Source: Campylobacterota bacterium (GTDB lineage Bacteria; Campylobacterota; Campylobacteria; Campylobacterales; Arcobacteraceae). Taken from it: 33,387 bases of DNA. The translations under genes and the position numbers were made by a program. Shown here in pieces: positions 1 to 7,223 of this stretch (the stretch's first letter is position 1; every line of letters begins with the position of its first letter). The notes below the pieces were generated by a model. That model ran no database searches and had not been told where the DNA came from. It saw nothing but the letters and a program-made list of their open reading frames with translations. Location: NCBI GenBank assembly GCA_003643835.1, contig QMKX01000016.1, positions 1-33,387 of the forward strand, given 5' to 3'.

Positions 1-113
1 AAAAAAGTTTGGAAAAGGTTTTTTTTCTTGGGTTTTAGGAAGGGACTTTTGTCCCCCCCCCCCCCCGCAGGTGTGGCCGCACTTGTGTTTGGCTTTATTG
101 GTCGGTATATCAT
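1..113 (-). CDS. 5' end of an unrecognised gene with a G14 tract (partial)
   Basis: The coding strand has a very good ribosome binding site (AAAAAGGAGAG) three bases before ATG at 113-111. The frame then runs through 16 codons (MIYRPIKPNTSAATPA) into a run of 14 G (53-66 on the plus strand), giving four glycines and then DKSPFLKPKKK, and leaves the window still open. With 13 G the frame would stop within about 20 bases; with 15 G it would also stay open in this window, so the ON length cannot be decided here. Long G tracts just after a start codon are the usual phase-variation device in Campylobacter and Helicobacter. The product is not recognised because only about 37 residues are visible. 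Confidence 0.5.
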   Translation of the reverse strand, partial: MIYRPIKPNTSAATPAGGGGDKSPFLKPKKKNLFQTF

Positions 114-215
114 AATCTCTCCTTTTTTGTGGCTTTTGAAAGCCCAAGAAACATAAACCTTATGAAGTAGTTTAGCTTCTGGGTCATGTTATCTAAAAGA
201 ACTTAATCTTGGCAA

Positions 216-365
216 ATTTTGTGAAATTTTAATACCAGATAAATTTTAATATAAAAGTCCTATAGACAATAACACAAGCTACAATACATCTCTAAAGAAT
301 ATAAATATCAGTTATATTTTTATACTATTTGTTAGTTTGCCAAAAAACCAGACTATATATATGGT
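216..365 (-). repeat. Partial duplicate of the 6880-7035 region (truncated small membrane protein gene)
   Basis: This stretch closely matches 6880-7035. Shared blocks include the run around GTGAAATTTTAATACCAG, AAAGTCCTATAGACAATA and GTTAGTTTGCCAAAAAACCAG. The second half corresponds to the 3' half of the 33-residue membrane protein gene at 6984-7085 (residues from about YVVWFFG to the end). The 5' half, its start codon and ribosome binding site are missing here, so this copy is a dead fragment. It ends where the degenerate MITE-like element at 369-470 begins, which suggests the element, or a deletion next to it, removed the rest. Confidence 0.7.
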
Positions 366-368
366 AAT

Positions 369-470
369 CTTTAAAAACTTCTAAGCTCATAGTTTTAGCA
401 AAAACATTCTGTGAAAATAACTTATTTTATTTACCACTTCTATGGACAATAGAGGTTTTAAGAGGTGTTC
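369..470. mobile_element. Degenerate short MITE related to the element at 22949-23212
   Basis: The left side (CTTTAAAAACTTCTAAGCTCATAG) and the right side (CTATGGACAATAGAGG then TTTTAAGAGGTGTTC) match the terminal inverted repeats of the 264-bp MITE at 22949-23212, including the adjoining CTTATTTTATTT block. The interior is much shorter, and part of it (AGCAAAAACATTCTGTGAAAA) resembles the 45-bp tandem unit at 23315-23449. The outer GGGC is lost on the left. The stop codon of the neighbouring ATP-grasp gene lies inside the right repeat. Confidence 0.6.
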
Positions 471-1429
471 TTAACTCTATTAAGCCCATTTTTCAATATT
501 AGTTGGATGACTTTATCATAGGTCAATCCATGCTCAATTTTACATGATTCGGGAAAATAACTAGAACCAAAAGTCATACCAGGAACTAAATTGGCCTCAA
601 GAAAAAAACAATCTCCTTTTTTGTTAGCTTTAATATCTATCCTGCCAAAATCCCTCACACCTAAAGCCAAGAAAGAATCAACGGCAAGCTTTATCACTTT
701 ATTTTTCATTTCACCATGTTCAATTGATTTCAATTTTTCTAAATTATCATTTTTTGCCTTTTTTCCTAAAATTCTAAGCCCATTTTTTGATTCTGGTAGG
801 ACTATTTCGATAGGAGAAACTATTAATTTATTGTTTGATGCACTTATTATCGCAACTGTAAATTCTTGTCCATCTAAATATTCTTCCACCAATACAGGGA
901 TATTAAATGTGCTATACAACGACAATACTTTGCTATTAAATTCTGTAAAATTTGTTACAAAAGATAGGTCGTCAATACCGTTTCCGTTTGCTGCATTTAT
1001 AGGTTTCAAAAATAGAGGAAATTTAATCGGTAGTTCATTTGCATATTTATACTGCCCCGGAACTGCCATAAAATGTCTTGCGGTTTTAATACCTTTGCTT
1101 GATAAATTTAATTTAGCACTAATTTTATTAGAATCATATTTCAAGACATCCCTTGATGAACCTGTGAAATTGATCCCACGATGTGAAAAATATTCACTCA
1201 ACCAAATGTCATATTCATTTTGAGGCGAAATATATTTTACTGTTAAAACAACTAAGTCTGGATTTTTTTTGACAATATTTTCTAAATCTTCTTCAGTTTT
1301 ACATATATTTAGGCTTACATTATAACACATCTTTGCGATTGAATCAAATATGCCATTGCAAACCTTGAGTCCACCAAATCCTGTCTCCTTCAACTCTTTA
1401 TTTGTTGTTGTTATGATTTCAATTTTCAA
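458..1429 (-). CDS. D-alanine-D-alanine ligase-like ATP-grasp enzyme
   Basis: This 323-residue protein has the ATP-grasp fold of the D-Ala-D-Ala ligase group, which joins a carboxylate to an amine through an acyl-phosphate using ATP. Visible elements are the FLKP nucleotide-binding lysine (about K142), VEEYLDGQEF (about 181-190), GRIDIK (262-267) and the metal-binding LEANLVPGMT (277-286). It starts at TTG (1429-1427), preceded by AAGGAA at good spacing and by an in-frame TAG upstream, so no longer start is available. The last codons (NTS-stop) come from the terminal repeat of the mini-element at 369-470, so the C-terminus may be slightly altered. It stands alone amid decayed genes, not in a cell-wall cluster, so it may be an accessory amino-acid ligase instead of the essential Ddl. 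The true substrate is unknown. Confidence 0.8.
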   Translation of the reverse strand: MKIEIITTTNKELKETGFGGLKVCNGIFDSIAKMCYNVSLNICKTEEDLENIVKKNPDLVVLTVKYISPQNEYDIWLSEYFSHRGINFTGSSRDVLKYDSNKISAKLNLSSKGIKTARHFMAVPGQYKYANELPIKFPLFLKPINAANGNGIDDLSFVTNFTEFNSKVLSLYSTFNIPVLVEEYLDGQEFTVAIISASNNKLIVSPIEIVLPESKNGLRILGKKAKNDNLEKLKSIEHGEMKNKVIKLAVDSFLALGVRDFGRIDIKANKKGDCFFLEANLVPGMTFGSSYFPESCKIEHGLTYDKVIQLILKNGLNRVKNTS

Positions 1430-1489
1430 TATGCGTTTCCTTGTCTATTTTCCAGAGGTTGACAATATCGGTTAAATTTAACTCTAAAT

Positions 1490-1597
1490 TTATTTCTTTT
1501 TTATAAATAAACATTTGTGATTTTGAATATCCCATAATTTTTCAGTGAGTTCAGGATAATCATTTTTTGATAGCACTGATAGATATTTCGGTTTCAT
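1490..1597 (-). pseudogene. N-terminal fragment of a possible HNH-type protein
   Basis: An ATG at 1597 follows AAGGAA at normal spacing and opens a 35-codon frame (MKPKYLSVLSKNDYPELTEK onwards). It contains LWDIQNHKCLFI, which resembles the stretch just before and at the first zinc cysteine of many HNH nucleases (QNHKCFIC). The frame stops at TAA 1492-1490 after a lysine run in an A-rich stretch. A one-base shift there would extend it by about 25 codons (KEINLELNLTDI) before another stop next to the ATP-grasp start. I read it as a frameshifted, truncated remnant. The family assignment is weak. Confidence 0.35.
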
Positions 1598-1655
1598 TTA
1601 TTTTTCCTTGGGTCTGGTAAACTTTAGAGTAGTTTCTTATTAGTTTTTCTTATAA

Positions 1656-1985
1656 TTAGAGTGGTTTTTCCCTCAAGTATTTTAATATTATACTATAAAA
1701 ATCTTTATTTCTACGATTAAATCTAAATTCACTCTCTTTTAAGTGTAAATAAAATGTTTCAACACTTAAACCATTGAACTTTGAAAGTCGCCTTTTCGTA
1801 AAACTCCAGAACGATTCTATACCATTTACATGCGATTTTCCTCGTACCTTGTGCTTGTACTCTCTGTGAGAAATTCATCATGAGAGTGAAAAACTCTATA
1901 GTGGTCGTATCCGTTCCTTGTACTTGCACTCACTGACGAGAAAACTAACCCATCGTAGGCTTTCCAACCCCAAAAGCCGATATAG
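1656..1985 (-). pseudogene. IS1595-family transposase remnant (C-terminal part)
   Basis: Reading the minus strand across two frames gives WKAYDGLV, then HYRVFHSHDEF, then, after a shift near 1830, HVNGIESFWSFTKRRLSKFNG and LHLKESEFRFNRRNK, ending at TAA 1658-1656. The HVNGIE-FW-KRRL block and the following helix are hallmarks of the C-terminal end of IS1595-type DDE transposases (ISXO2-like domain). The N-terminal two thirds and the start are absent. The remnant joins the broken patB-like gene at about 1985, so it either inserted there or was joined by a deletion. It is not capable of transposition. Confidence 0.75.
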
Positions 1986-2353
1986 TGATATCTTTTGCCT
2001 TGTCGTCTATACCAGCAAATACAGTGTGTGTATGGGGAGCATAAACCAGATCGCAATGTATCTCATCGCTAAATACTACTATGTTGTTTTTGATACAAAT
2101 ATCTAGCAATACTATTAGCTCATCTTTGTGCCACGATGTCTGTGCTTCATACATACTATGTGGCACACCCTCGTATCCAAATATTGGATGCTTTAACCTA
2201 TCTGCCAGCATCTACGATAAACGATGGTGTATCTATATCCATATCAGCCACCCACAAAGGAGTGATATCGTTTGTACCAAATAGCTTCAATCTTTTTTTG
2301 TATTTCTCACTATTTGAGTTTTGTCTGTCTGTAGATCTATCAAAATTAAACAT
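1980..2353 (-). pseudogene. Broken PatB/MalY-type C-S lyase (PLP enzyme)
   Basis: ATG at 2353 has GGAGG upstream and begins MFNFDRSTDRQNSNSEKY, followed by DITPLWVADMDIDTPSFIVDA, the classic N-terminus of the PatB/MalY cystathionine beta-lyase family. After a frameshift near 2200 come LKHPIFGYEG and SWHKD. The next segment, ELIVLLDICIKNNIVVFSDEIHCDLVY, belongs about 100 residues further on in the family, so the middle (large-domain core) is deleted. The PLP-binding lysine region is also missing because the gene runs into the IS1595 remnant at about 1985. Intact members are about 390 residues. This is clearly non-functional. Confidence 0.8.
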
Positions 2354-2354
2354 T

Positions 2355-2522
2355 TTATTTTTTCCTCCATACGGTAACTTGCGATATAGTATGCTGGTAT
2401 TTTCTGTTTGTCTCTTTGATAACAAATGCCAGATCTTGAGTGTTAAGCAACTCAAACTTTTTTTCAAGTATATTTTTCATACTGTCTATCGTGTATATAG
2501 CTTTGTCGTTTTTGTGTTGCAT
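2355..2522 (-). CDS. Small unrecognised ORF before the patB remnant
   Basis: A 55-codon frame from ATG 2522 (MQHKNDKAIYTIDSMKN) runs to TAA 2357-2355, just short of the patB-like start; an internal ATG at 2480 is an alternative start. The text ELLNTQDLAFVIKETN and HTISQVTVWRKK looks like a helix-turn-helix (turn followed by VTVWR), so it may be the N-terminal piece of a DNA-binding protein. No clear ribosome binding site is visible for either start. It may be a fragment like its neighbours. Confidence 0.25.
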   Translation of the reverse strand: MQHKNDKAIYTIDSMKNILEKKFELLNTQDLAFVIKETNRKYQHTISQVTVWRKK

Positions 2523-2551
2523 CGCTACCATTTAACGATATGCTATTTAGG

Positions 2552-2749
2552 CTATATGGTTTCATATTTTTCCTTTTTGTTTAATATATCCAAAACTGCT
2601 TTTAGTTTGTCCTCATCAGCATAAAAATACTCCTCCAGTAGTGGTAGGATTTTGTATTTTTTGACAAACTCTAGATCCTCATCATCTTGGATAGTCATAA
2701 AATAGCTGTGTCCTATCATATAATCTTCGCCTAAATTGTCATTGATAAT
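2552..2749 (-). pseudogene. mcrB: 3' fragment of mcrB (McrBC restriction GTPase, C-terminal end)
   Basis: The frame beginning right after the HNH stop reads NDNLGEDYMIGHSYFM and then KKYKILPLLEEYFYAD, ending at TAG 2554-2552. IGHSYF followed by ILPLLEEYFY is the conserved C-terminal signature of McrB, the GTPase subunit of the 5-methylcytosine-dependent McrBC restriction system. Only about 65 of some 400-700 residues remain, with a TAA upstream in frame. A second ORF starts inside its end (ATG 2565, MKPYSLNSIS) and dies after about 33 codons. A separate mcrC N-terminal fragment lies at 5321-5629, so an McrBC locus has been broken up here. Confidence 0.7.
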
Positions 2750-2753
2750 TAAC

Positions 2754-3233
2754 CTATTTTAATATTTCATCTCTATGAAACTCTAAGTATTTTTCTCTTC
2801 CTTCTATTGGTAAAAGAGGAAAATATTTATTATTTGATATACCGATTTTAGAATATGTCATATTTGATAAAAATGGAGAAAGTATTGTTTTTTTGTCATT
2901 TGTAAATGACATAAACCCTCTATCAAACAAATAGTCAAATGTTGGTGTAAGCATAAATCCATTAAGAGGGTCTATTTTTTCTATTTCGGTTGATTTTGCC
3001 CATGGTTTAATATGACTAGCTATCAACAATCTATCATCTGAAACCATTGTAATAGGACAAAATGGACACTGACTCAATAGCTCATCTCTATATTTTCCTT
3101 GTCCTATTCTTGCTCTCGTTTTATACTGTTTTTCTTCAATATTATCAATCTCCTCTAATTCTTCCTTTTCTTTTTTTAGTGTATATGGGTGCACAACATC
3201 AGCAAAAAAGTCTAAAGTAGTATTTTTAACCAT
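2754..3233 (-). CDS. HNH endonuclease, C-terminal part
   Basis: 159 residues containing SQCPFCPITMVSDDRLLIASHIKPWAKS, then DPLNGFMLTPTFDYLFDRGFMSF, which is the HNH_2-type nuclease domain of predicted restriction endonucleases (zinc CxxC, catalytic SHI, N and D/H positions). It lies in the same frame as 3243-3455, separated only by TGA 3245-3243 and three codons. The original protein was therefore probably one chain of about 230 residues and this half lacks its N-terminal domain. Whether ATG 3233 is used is uncertain; no strong ribosome binding site precedes it. It probably belonged to the restriction-modification set with the C5 methyltransferase upstream. Likely inactive or partial. Confidence 0.65.
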   Translation of the reverse strand: MVKNTTLDFFADVVHPYTLKKEKEELEEIDNIEEKQYKTRARIGQGKYRDELLSQCPFCPITMVSDDRLLIASHIKPWAKSTEIEKIDPLNGFMLTPTFDYLFDRGFMSFTNDKKTILSPFLSNMTYSKIGISNNKYFPLLPIEGREKYLEFHRDEILK

Positions 3234-3242
3234 TATTTTTGC

Positions 3243-3455
3243 TCAACAATTTAAATCTTTTAGCTTTATAAAATGGTGATGAATACCATTTATTGCTGGT
3301 TTTGCATAATATTGAGACATAAATAATTTATCATCCAAAAATTCTTCGAACAAAGAAGCTATGACATAATTTTTTATAGCATCGCTTGACGAAGTTCCTC
3401 TTTCGTTACCTTTATGTTTCTTGTTTTTGTAAATAGCATATAATTTACTTTTCAT
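3243..3455 (-). pseudogene. N-terminal half of the split HNH endonuclease
   Basis: ATG 3455 overlaps the stop of the preceding HNH gene (ATGA), showing translational coupling. The 70-residue product (MKSKLYAIYKNKKHKGNERG to IKLKDLNC) ends at TGA, after which the same frame continues AKI-MVKNTTLDFF into the HNH half at 2754-3233. A single-base change of TGA would rejoin the two. I therefore treat it as a nonsense mutation in a decaying restriction gene rather than as two genes. Confidence 0.55.
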
Positions 3456-4174
3456 TGTAAAAATATCTTTTCATTATGATATTGTAGAAATTGAATATCA
3501 GGTATAAATTTTTTAGGAGTCACTAATGTCTGACCTTCAACTGATTTAAAATATTTTTCTATATACATTCCTTTAGTTTTTAAAATTTTACTAGATAGTA
3601 TTAGTTTAAAATCACTATCAAAAGTTATATATCCCCTATCAAAAGCTTTATCGTGTAGGTTATTGAGACAAAGTCCATTTTTTGGATTTAACCTATTTTC
3701 TTCACTTTCTGCCCATGGAATAATATGGCTGGCTACAAGTAATTCTGGGATATTTATACCTGTAATACAGCAAGTGTTGTCATAAGAAGATAAAACCGAT
3801 TTTCTAAAAAAAGACTGGTTAGTTCTTGTTTTTACTGTTCTTAAAATATCTTTACCTTTTTTATTCTTTTTCTCTAAAAGAATTTCACTTTCTTCAACTG
3901 ATTTGTTCCAATTATTTGTAAATTCTTGAAAAATTTCTCTATCTAATTTGCTACAATTAATGGCACCTTTGATTCCCCTTTTGCTTAATTCAGAATCTAA
4001 ACTTGCAAAATTAACAAGTTTCCATGAAACAGCAGATGGAGTTCTTTCTATTATTTCAGATAAGGATATTATCAACGGGTGACGGTAATTAATTTTACTA
4101 AATTCAATCTTGCAATATAAATTGAAAGTTAAAATTAATTCTTCTCTTGTCCATTTATTTCTTTTTGTTTCCAT
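3452..4174 (-). CDS. HNH-family restriction endonuclease
   Basis: 240 residues. The N-terminal half begins METKRNKWTREELILTFNLY, a SANT/Myb-like helix pattern seen in front of HNH domains of predicted restriction enzymes. The C-terminal half holds CCITGINIPELLVASHIIPW, then NPKNGLCLNNLHDKAFDRGY, the HNH_2 metal-finger nuclease with catalytic H-N-H/D spacing intact. It starts at ATG 4174, three bases after the stop of the truncated C5 methyltransferase, and overlaps the next ORF by four bases. The methyltransferase-HNH-HNH order points to a type II restriction-modification operon recognising a site protected by 5-methylcytosine. Because the methylase partner is broken, an active nuclease would be dangerous, so this gene may be silent. 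Confidence 0.8.
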   Translation of the reverse strand: METKRNKWTREELILTFNLYCKIEFSKINYRHPLIISLSEIIERTPSAVSWKLVNFASLDSELSKRGIKGAINCSKLDREIFQEFTNNWNKSVEESEILLEKKNKKGKDILRTVKTRTNQSFFRKSVLSSYDNTCCITGINIPELLVASHIIPWAESEENRLNPKNGLCLNNLHDKAFDRGYITFDSDFKLILSSKILKTKGMYIEKYFKSVEGQTLVTPKKFIPDIQFLQYHNEKIFLQ

Positions 4175-4177
4175 AAT

Positions 4178-4822
4178 TTATGATACCATGCAATTTTGCT
4201 TGTGTATTATATTTCCATTGATCTGAGTGTATCTTTTTTTTCTATTTTTTGAGCTTGTGACAAAAGCAACACCTTTTTCTTTTAAATAATACTTGCTATC
4301 AATATAATCTTCTAAAAAATCTTGCATTTTATGTTCAAGTGGAATATTTTCAGGAAATGTAAAATTATTGGATTTATCTTTAAATCCAATAATAAATATT
4401 CTCTCTCTGTGTTGAGCCATACCATAATCTTTGGCATTGAGTAGCTTATATGAATATCTATATCCTAGCTCGTCAAATGTTGCTTTTATTGTCTCAAAAG
4501 TATTACCTTTGTCATGGTTTACAAGACCTTTGACATTTTCATATATAAATACTTTTGGCTGACTTTCTTTGACGACTCTTGCAAACTCATAAAACAATGT
4601 CCCCATAGTATCGTCAAAACCTTTTCTTTTTCCTATCATTGAAAAAGATTGACAAGGACTTCCTCCTACAAGCAAATCTATTTTGTTTGTGTATTTTTTA
4701 CCATTGATATCTAGTACATCATTATACCAGTTTTGGTCGTTTATATTATAGTTTGCAAAATAACTTTCTTTGACAAACTTATCATTGTCACAGGCAAAAA
4801 TAATTTCATGATTTAGCTTCAC
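4178..4822 (-). pseudogene. C5-cytosine DNA methyltransferase, main part (frameshifted and truncated)
   Basis: Contains the catalytic motif IV GGSPCQSFSMIGKRKG, motif VI IYENVKGL and motif VIII QHRERIFIIG of Dcm-type C5 methyltransferases. Motif I (FSGIGAVEFAM) is in the other frame at 4806-5015; dropping one base near 4811 joins the two into one chain (FAMKSE-LNHEIIFACDND). At the C-terminus the protein stops at GNIIHKQNCMVS just where the target-recognition region should develop, so motifs IX-X are missing. Both defects together make activity very unlikely. It precedes the HNH gene by three bases, as expected of a restriction-modification operon. Confidence 0.8.
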
Positions 4823-5015
4823 TTTTCATAGCAAACTCAACAGCTCCAATACCTGAAAACATTGTTGCTAGTCGTATTTTAGATTGTTTATAAGCAAATT
4901 TTTTATCTACCCAGTTTGGTTTTTTATCATCTAGTTCTGATAATTTTGTGTTGTTCTTGAGTTTATAAAACGAATTATCATGAAAGCTTTTTTGTGTTGT
5001 GTTTGCTTGACTCAT
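4806..5015 (-). pseudogene. C5-cytosine DNA methyltransferase, N-terminal part
   Basis: ATG 5015 (MSQANTTQKS) has GGAG nine bases upstream, so it is preferred over the TTG at 5024. It carries the S-adenosylmethionine-binding motif I, RLATMFSGIGAVEFAM, and then runs out of frame (KSEAKS-stop). The remaining motifs continue in the adjacent frame at 4178-4822. No homopolymer is present at the break, so phase variation is unlikely. Confidence 0.75.
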
Positions 5016-5057
5016 ATACTGCAACTCCTACATTTTTGATATTTTATCTTAATAGTC

Positions 5058-5204
5058 TTAAAGAAACATCACAAAGTGGCTGTTCGCACATCTTGAGTAG
5101 TTTTCACTTTTTAGCTCTCTTATGCTCCAGTTGTTTTGTGATGATTGTGTTTCATAAAATATTCTTTCATTTTTGTTTGATATTCGTGTCAAAAAAATAT
5201 AATG
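5058..5204 (-). pseudogene. Fragment of a DUF1016/YhcG-type protein
   Basis: The minus strand reads FLTRISNKNERIFYETQ, then SSQNNWSIRELK, the pattern (ER-FY...WSVRELKRQI) at the N-terminal half of DUF1016/YhcG proteins, a PD-(D/E)XK-related family often found in restriction loci. Similarity ends at RELK and the frame stops at TAA 5060-5058. No start codon is present. It is upstream of the C5 methyltransferase and next to the repeat element at 5227-5375. Confidence 0.5.
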
Positions 5205-5226
5205 CTACCAACTTAACATAAATTTC

Positions 5227-5375
5227 GCAGACACTGTCTGCGATTTCTCTCTTGCACCAAGACTGAAGCCTCGGCACAAGAGAATTTTAACTTCATTAGA
5301 TGTCTCACTCGCGCTATCGCTTACCGCCCCACAAGTGGGTTGCCGCTCCATAGCTCGTGTTCGCACCGTGTGCTC
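5227..5375 (-). repeat. Hairpin-bearing repeat, copy 1
   Basis: On the minus strand it begins GAGCACACGGTGCGAACAC at 5375, contains a CCCAC-TT-GTGGG hairpin, the block GCGAGTGAGACATCTA, a CTTGTGCC/GGTGCAAG hairpin with loop CTTCAG (5249-5282), and ends in the palindrome CGCAGACACTGTCTGCG (5227-5243). Copy 2 at 13997-14117 shares the conserved blocks, while its hairpins have different sequence but the same pairing. It cuts off the mcrC frame: the last 17 or so residues of the 5321-5629 ORF come from this repeat. Confidence 0.65.
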
Positions 5376-5629
5376 ATGTTTATATCGTGGCTATATATCA
5401 ACATATAGACAAATATATCTAAGTTGCTTTTGTCGTTGTTGTCGTTGGTTATCTTAGGAAGTATAAAATAGTTTTCATCTGCATAGTTGATGATACCACA
5501 ATAATGCCGTGCTTTTATACAGCTAAAATCTGCTTTGAAATACTCTTGTAGTTTTGCGGTGTTTTGTATATGGACTTTGAGCTTTTCACTTTTTATTTGT
5601 TGATATTCGTATATTGTGTTGTCCAACAT
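5321..5629 (-). pseudogene. mcrC: 5' fragment of mcrC (McrBC system)
   Basis: 102 codons from ATG 5629 (AAAGG upstream). The text ARHYCGIINYADENYFILPKI followed by NLDIFVYMLIYSHDI matches the N-terminal region of McrC, the nuclease-bearing partner of McrB (YVGII-v-LPKI-ML pattern). The PD-(D/E)XK nuclease domain, which lies further on in about 350-430 residue proteins, is absent because the frame runs into the repeat at 5375 and ends LWSGNPLVGR. A TATAATAC-type -10 box lies about 30 bases upstream (5650-5670), so the stub may still be transcribed. Confidence 0.7.
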
Positions 5630-5691
5630 ATTGCCTTTGATTTTAGATATAGTATTATATCTAAACTTATTTAAAACAGCAAAATACCACC

Positions 5692-6540
5692 CTAAAACAA
5701 CTTTTTGAAACTATGGCAATACGGCTTTGAGTTCTTGCCTTGATAATAGTCCTGATGATAACTTTCAGCTTTGAAAAACTTCGCCTGTGGTTCTATAGTT
5801 GTAGCTACTTTGTGTCCCAATTTTTCAATAGTATCAAACACTTTTTTGATAGTTTTGCGCTCCTCTTTGTCACTTGTAAATACGGCACTAAGGTATTGAG
5901 CTCCTATATCTGGACCTTGACCGTTTGTCTGTGAAAAGTCATGTATTTGCATGAAAAACTTCAGCAAACTTTCATAAGAAACTTTTGTTTTGTCATATGC
6001 TATCTGGACTACTTCAAGGTGTCCTGTGTTGCCTTTTGATACCTCTTGATAAGTCGTCTTGGTCTCATCACCACCCATATAGCCAGATACTGCCGATATT
6101 ACACCATTTAGATTTTCAAAGAAGTATTCCACCCCCCAAAAGCATCCACCAGCAAAATATGCTTTGTCAAACTTGTTGTCAGATGTTGGCACAAAGTCCA
6201 AGCTCAATGAGTTAACACAATGCCTCGTGCTTTTTGGTGTCATCTGCTCGCCTTTAAACACATGACCTAGATGTCCGCCACACTTAGCACATACTATCTC
6301 AACTCGCCGTCCATCTTTGTCTGGTATCTCTCGTACACTATTGTATAGACTATCATCAAAGCTAGGCCAACCACTTCGACTGTCAAACTTTTGCGATGAT
6401 TTAAAAAGTGGAGCATCGCAATATTTACATTTATACAGACCATCTTTATAAAACTTGTCGTATTTACCACTAAAAGGATATTCAGTTCCTTTATTCAAGA
6501 TGATATTTTCTTCCTCTTTGGTTAGTTTATTTGTTTTCAT
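5692..6540 (-). CDS. msrAB: Bifunctional methionine sulfoxide reductase MsrB-MsrA
   Basis: This 282-residue fusion repairs oxidised methionine in proteins: the MsrB domain reduces the R-sulfoxide and the MsrA domain the S-sulfoxide. MsrB occupies residues 1-125, with zinc cysteines at 38, 41, 84 and 87 and catalytic C108 in RHCVNS. MsrA follows (about 126-282) with the active-site GGCFWG (C133) and a resolving PYC near 275. The order B then A is the one found in Helicobacter. There is no signal peptide, so it acts in the cytoplasm. The start ATG 6540 has AAAGGA upstream and a TATAGTATAA-like promoter. It is transcribed alone; the mcrC stub downstream has its own promoter. Confidence 0.93.
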   Translation of the reverse strand: MKTNKLTKEEENIILNKGTEYPFSGKYDKFYKDGLYKCKYCDAPLFKSSQKFDSRSGWPSFDDSLYNSVREIPDKDGRRVEIVCAKCGGHLGHVFKGEQMTPKSTRHCVNSLSLDFVPTSDNKFDKAYFAGGCFWGVEYFFENLNGVISAVSGYMGGDETKTTYQEVSKGNTGHLEVVQIAYDKTKVSYESLLKFFMQIHDFSQTNGQGPDIGAQYLSAVFTSDKEERKTIKKVFDTIEKLGHKVATTIEPQAKFFKAESYHQDYYQGKNSKPYCHSFKKLF

Positions 6541-6785
6541 ATTTGTCCTTTTTTATACTATAACAAAATATTCTTAGTATTGTCTTGTTGTGTTTTATAT
6601 ATTTTAGATAAAATGCTACATAAAATGGATAAATATTGACAAATACAAAATTTGAAGACCTACAATTAGACGAAAAATCCGAGTATTTTTAGCCAATAAT
6701 TTCAATACTAAATTTTTGTGTCTATATTCTACAGAAAATAGAAAATATGCCCTCTTAAACATAGGACATACAAAACATAGGACAG

Positions 6786-6844
6786 GAGACAATCTAAATA
6801 TCTTAGATCGTCTCACAGTCTCTGGACGATGGGAACGAGGCAAT
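6786..6844. repeat. Hairpin plus degenerate copy of the TGCCTCGTTCCC repeat
   Basis: GAGACAATCTAA and TTAGATCGTCTC (6786-6814) form a hairpin with 12-base arms and one mismatch. Directly after it, 6822-6842 reads, on the minus strand, TGCCTCGTTCCCATCGTCCA, matching repeats at 19786-19810, 21950-21985, 24248-24280 and 24919-24950. The 6541-6983 stretch otherwise holds no convincing gene; its 100-codon ORF (6616-6918) has no family features. Confidence 0.5.
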
Positions 6845-6983
6845 ATCCAAAAAAACTTAATATTATCAAATTTTTCGAGATTTTTGTGAAATTTTAATAC
6901 CAGATAAATTTTAAACATAAAAGTCCTATAGACAATAGCATAAACTAAAGCATATAAATATCACACAAACAAATGAATATCAG

Positions 6984-7085
6984 TTATATTTTTATACTAT
7001 TTGTTAGTTTGCCAAAAAACCAGACAACATATATGCCAGTGATTAGCATGATACTAAATCCTACTATTATATTGATATCAAACAT
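6984..7085 (-). CDS. Tiny single-span membrane protein (33 residues)
   Basis: ATG 7085 is preceded by AAGGAG seven bases upstream, the best ribosome binding site in this stretch. The product, MFDINIIVGFSIMLITGIYV then VWFFGKLTNSIKI, is one hydrophobic helix with a short basic tail, so it should insert in the inner membrane. The longer reading from 7205 lacks any start signal and is not supported. A -10-like ATTTGGATACGATAC lies just upstream on the minus strand, giving a very short leader. The 3' half plus about 100 bases downstream is duplicated at 216-365. Function unknown. Confidence 0.6.
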   Translation of the reverse strand: MFDINIIVGFSIMLITGIYVVWFFGKLTNSIKI

Positions 7086-7223
7086 TTTCCATCTCCTTGT
7101 GGTATCGTATCCAAATAAAATAAGATAGACCAAATTTTCCAAAATATTTTCCAAAATAGACAGAGTTTTTATGATGTCTATAAAATTTATATTATTTTGA
7201 TACAATAGGCCAAAAGGACAAAG

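Noticed and set aside
591-1223. 210-codon ORF opposite the ATP-grasp gene
   Set aside because: It is antisense to a gene with clear ATP-grasp motifs, has no ribosome binding site and reads like a mirror of AT-rich coding sequence.
4806-4822. Phase-variable frameshift in the C5 methyltransferase
   Set aside because: No homopolymer or short repeat is present at the break, and the C-terminus is truncated as well, so plain decay is simpler.
5058-5095. Third copy of the GAGCACACGGTGCG repeat at the end of the DUF1016 fragment
   Set aside because: Only GTGCGAACA and a vague GTGA-GTTTC match; too short to claim.
6616-6918. 100-codon minus-strand ORF
   Set aside because: No start signal, no family features, and it runs through a hairpin and a dispersed repeat.
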